From Methylococcales bacterium (GTDB lineage: Bacteria > Pseudomonadota > Gammaproteobacteria > Methylococcales > UBA1147), in NCBI GenBank assembly GCA_024958995.1, contig JANXGZ010000190.1:1-6690 (forward strand): a DNA stretch of 6,690 bases, in the 5' to 3' direction. The position numbers and the translations under genes were made by a program. The notes below the pieces were generated by a model. The model saw only the letters and a program-made list of their open reading frames with translations, did no database searches and was not told where the DNA came from. Positions 6,321 to 6,690 of the stretch are shown in pieces (the first letter of the stretch is position 1; every line of letters begins with the position of its first letter).

Positions 6321-6512
6321 ATGTTGATATTGACTAGGAGGATTGGTGAGACTCTCATGATTGGTGAAGAAGTATCCGTTACTGTTCTCGGTGTAAAAGG
6401 GAATCAGGTTCGCATCGGAGTGAATGCGCCTAAGGAAATCGGGGTACACAGGGAAGAAATCTACGAGAAAATCAAGGCCGAAAAGGCCACGGAAGGTGAG
6501 AAGCAAGCCTGA
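6321..6512 (+). CDS. csrA: carbon storage regulator CsrA (RsmA)
   Basis: CsrA is a small dimeric RNA-binding protein that binds GGA motifs in mRNA leaders and alters translation and stability, controlling central carbon metabolism, motility and biofilm formation. The 63-residue product starts MLILTRRIGETLMIGEEV and is nearly identical to E. coli CsrA through about residue 50. It keeps the RNA-contact residues of strand 1 (Leu4, Arg6, Arg7) and Arg44 in VHREE. The C-terminal tail KAEKATEGEKQA is variable in the family. Arg6-Arg7 are encoded by tandem AGG codons, creating AGGAGGA (6336-6342) with two more GGA motifs inside the coding start. The gene lies 407 bases after lysC and probably has its own promoter. 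The tRNA-Ser begins 87 bases downstream, the usual neighbour of csrA in gammaproteobacteria. Confidence 0.97.
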   Translation: MLILTRRIGETLMIGEEVSVTVLGVKGNQVRIGVNAPKEIGVHREEIYEKIKAEKATEGEKQA

Positions 6513-6513
6513 C

Positions 6514-6542
6514 AAGACACTACGCTCTCATTTCTGTACAAT
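6514..6542 (+). promoter_or_regulatory. candidate tRNA-Ser promoter
   Basis: AAGACA (6514-6519, 4 of 6 to the -35 consensus) and TACAAT (6537-6542, 5 of 6 to the -10 consensus) are exactly 17 bases apart, just after the csrA stop. A CCGC follows, in line with the GC-rich discriminators common at stable-RNA promoters. Transcription would begin near 6549, leaving about 50 bases of tRNA leader. Confidence 0.5.
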
Positions 6543-6581
6543 CCGCTTTTCTTTCTGGGCTCCATCCAACGGGGCGTAGTG
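6518..6581 (+). repeat. 8-bp inverted repeat between csrA and tRNA-Ser
   Basis: CACTACGC (6518-6525) and GCGTAGTG (6574-6581) are perfect reverse complements 48 bases apart. As RNA the stem can grow to 11 pairs by including U6526-G6573, C6527-G6572 and U6528-G6571. It could form only on a transcript reading through from csrA, since the candidate tRNA promoter lies inside it. No U-run follows, so it is not a standard terminator. Confidence 0.5.
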
Positions 6582-6599
6582 CCGGAGATTCATTGTATT

Positions 6600-6690
6600 G
6601 GAGAGATGGCCGAGCGGCTGAAGGCGCTCCCCTGCTAAGGGAGTATGGGTTAATAGCTCATCGAGGGTTCGAATCCCTCTCTCTCCGCCA
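6600..6690 (+). tRNA. tRNA-Ser, anticodon GCU
   Basis: This is a complete class II tRNA of 91 bases with encoded CCA (6688-6690). The acceptor stem GGAGAGA (6600-6606) pairs with TCTCTCC (6680-6686), followed by the serine discriminator G at 6687. The anticodon arm is CTCCC-CTGCTAA-GGGAG (6627-6643) with GCT at 6634-6636, reading AGC and AGU. The long variable arm typical of serine tRNAs includes TGGG/CTCA pairing. The T arm is GAGGG-TTCGAAT-CCCTC. The anticodon arm and its surroundings match E. coli tRNA-Ser(GCU) closely. The window ends exactly at its 3' end; a further tRNA often follows in related genomes. Confidence 0.96.

Noticed and set aside
1..6690. Mobile element, CRISPR array, toxin-antitoxin pair or novel defence system
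   Set aside because: Every gene-sized stretch is a conserved housekeeping gene. No transposase, spaced direct-repeat array or unfamiliar protein was found. The tRNA-Ser could act as an integration target, but the window ends at its 3' end and shows no attachment repeat.

Overview
The window is a conserved housekeeping block from a non-enteric gammaproteobacterium. All protein genes are on the + strand: thpR (3' end only) - recA - recX - alaS - lysC - csrA - tRNA-Ser(GCU). This order, with lysC between alaS and csrA and a serine tRNA after csrA, is the arrangement I know from Pseudomonas-, Halomonas- and Ectothiorhodospira-like lineages. The proteins are clearly gammaproteobacterial: RecA and CsrA read almost in register with the E. 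coli proteins. Base composition is moderately GC-rich in the genes. The lysC-csrA spacer is visibly more AT-rich in its second half. No species can be named from the sequence alone.

Region by region: 1-273 is the end of an RNA 2',3'-cyclic phosphodiesterase, cut by the window edge. 274-420 is a spacer with a candidate recA promoter and a leader hairpin. 421-1449 is recA. 1446-1931 is recX, whose reading frame has no ATG, GTG or TTG where the family requires a start; a CTG overlapping the recA stop behind a strong ribosome-binding site fits. 1932-2048 is the alaS upstream region with nested inverted repeats. 2049-4658 is alaS. 4693-5913 is lysC, with a probable internal start for a separate regulatory subunit. 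5914-6320 is a 407-base spacer without a credible gene but with three inverted repeats, the last just before csrA. 6321-6512 is csrA. 6600-6690 is a complete tRNA-Ser with an encoded CCA, preceded by a plausible promoter.

How the genes relate: recA and recX form a translationally coupled pair, the recombinase and its modulator. alaS and lysC are 34 bases apart and probably cotranscribed. csrA has its own leader, rich in GGA motifs and consistent with autoregulation. I see no mobile element, CRISPR array, phage gene or exotic system. The points worth a second look are small-scale: the non-standard recX start, the internal lysC start, the recA leader palindrome with no recognisable E. coli-type LexA box, and the inverted repeats around csrA.
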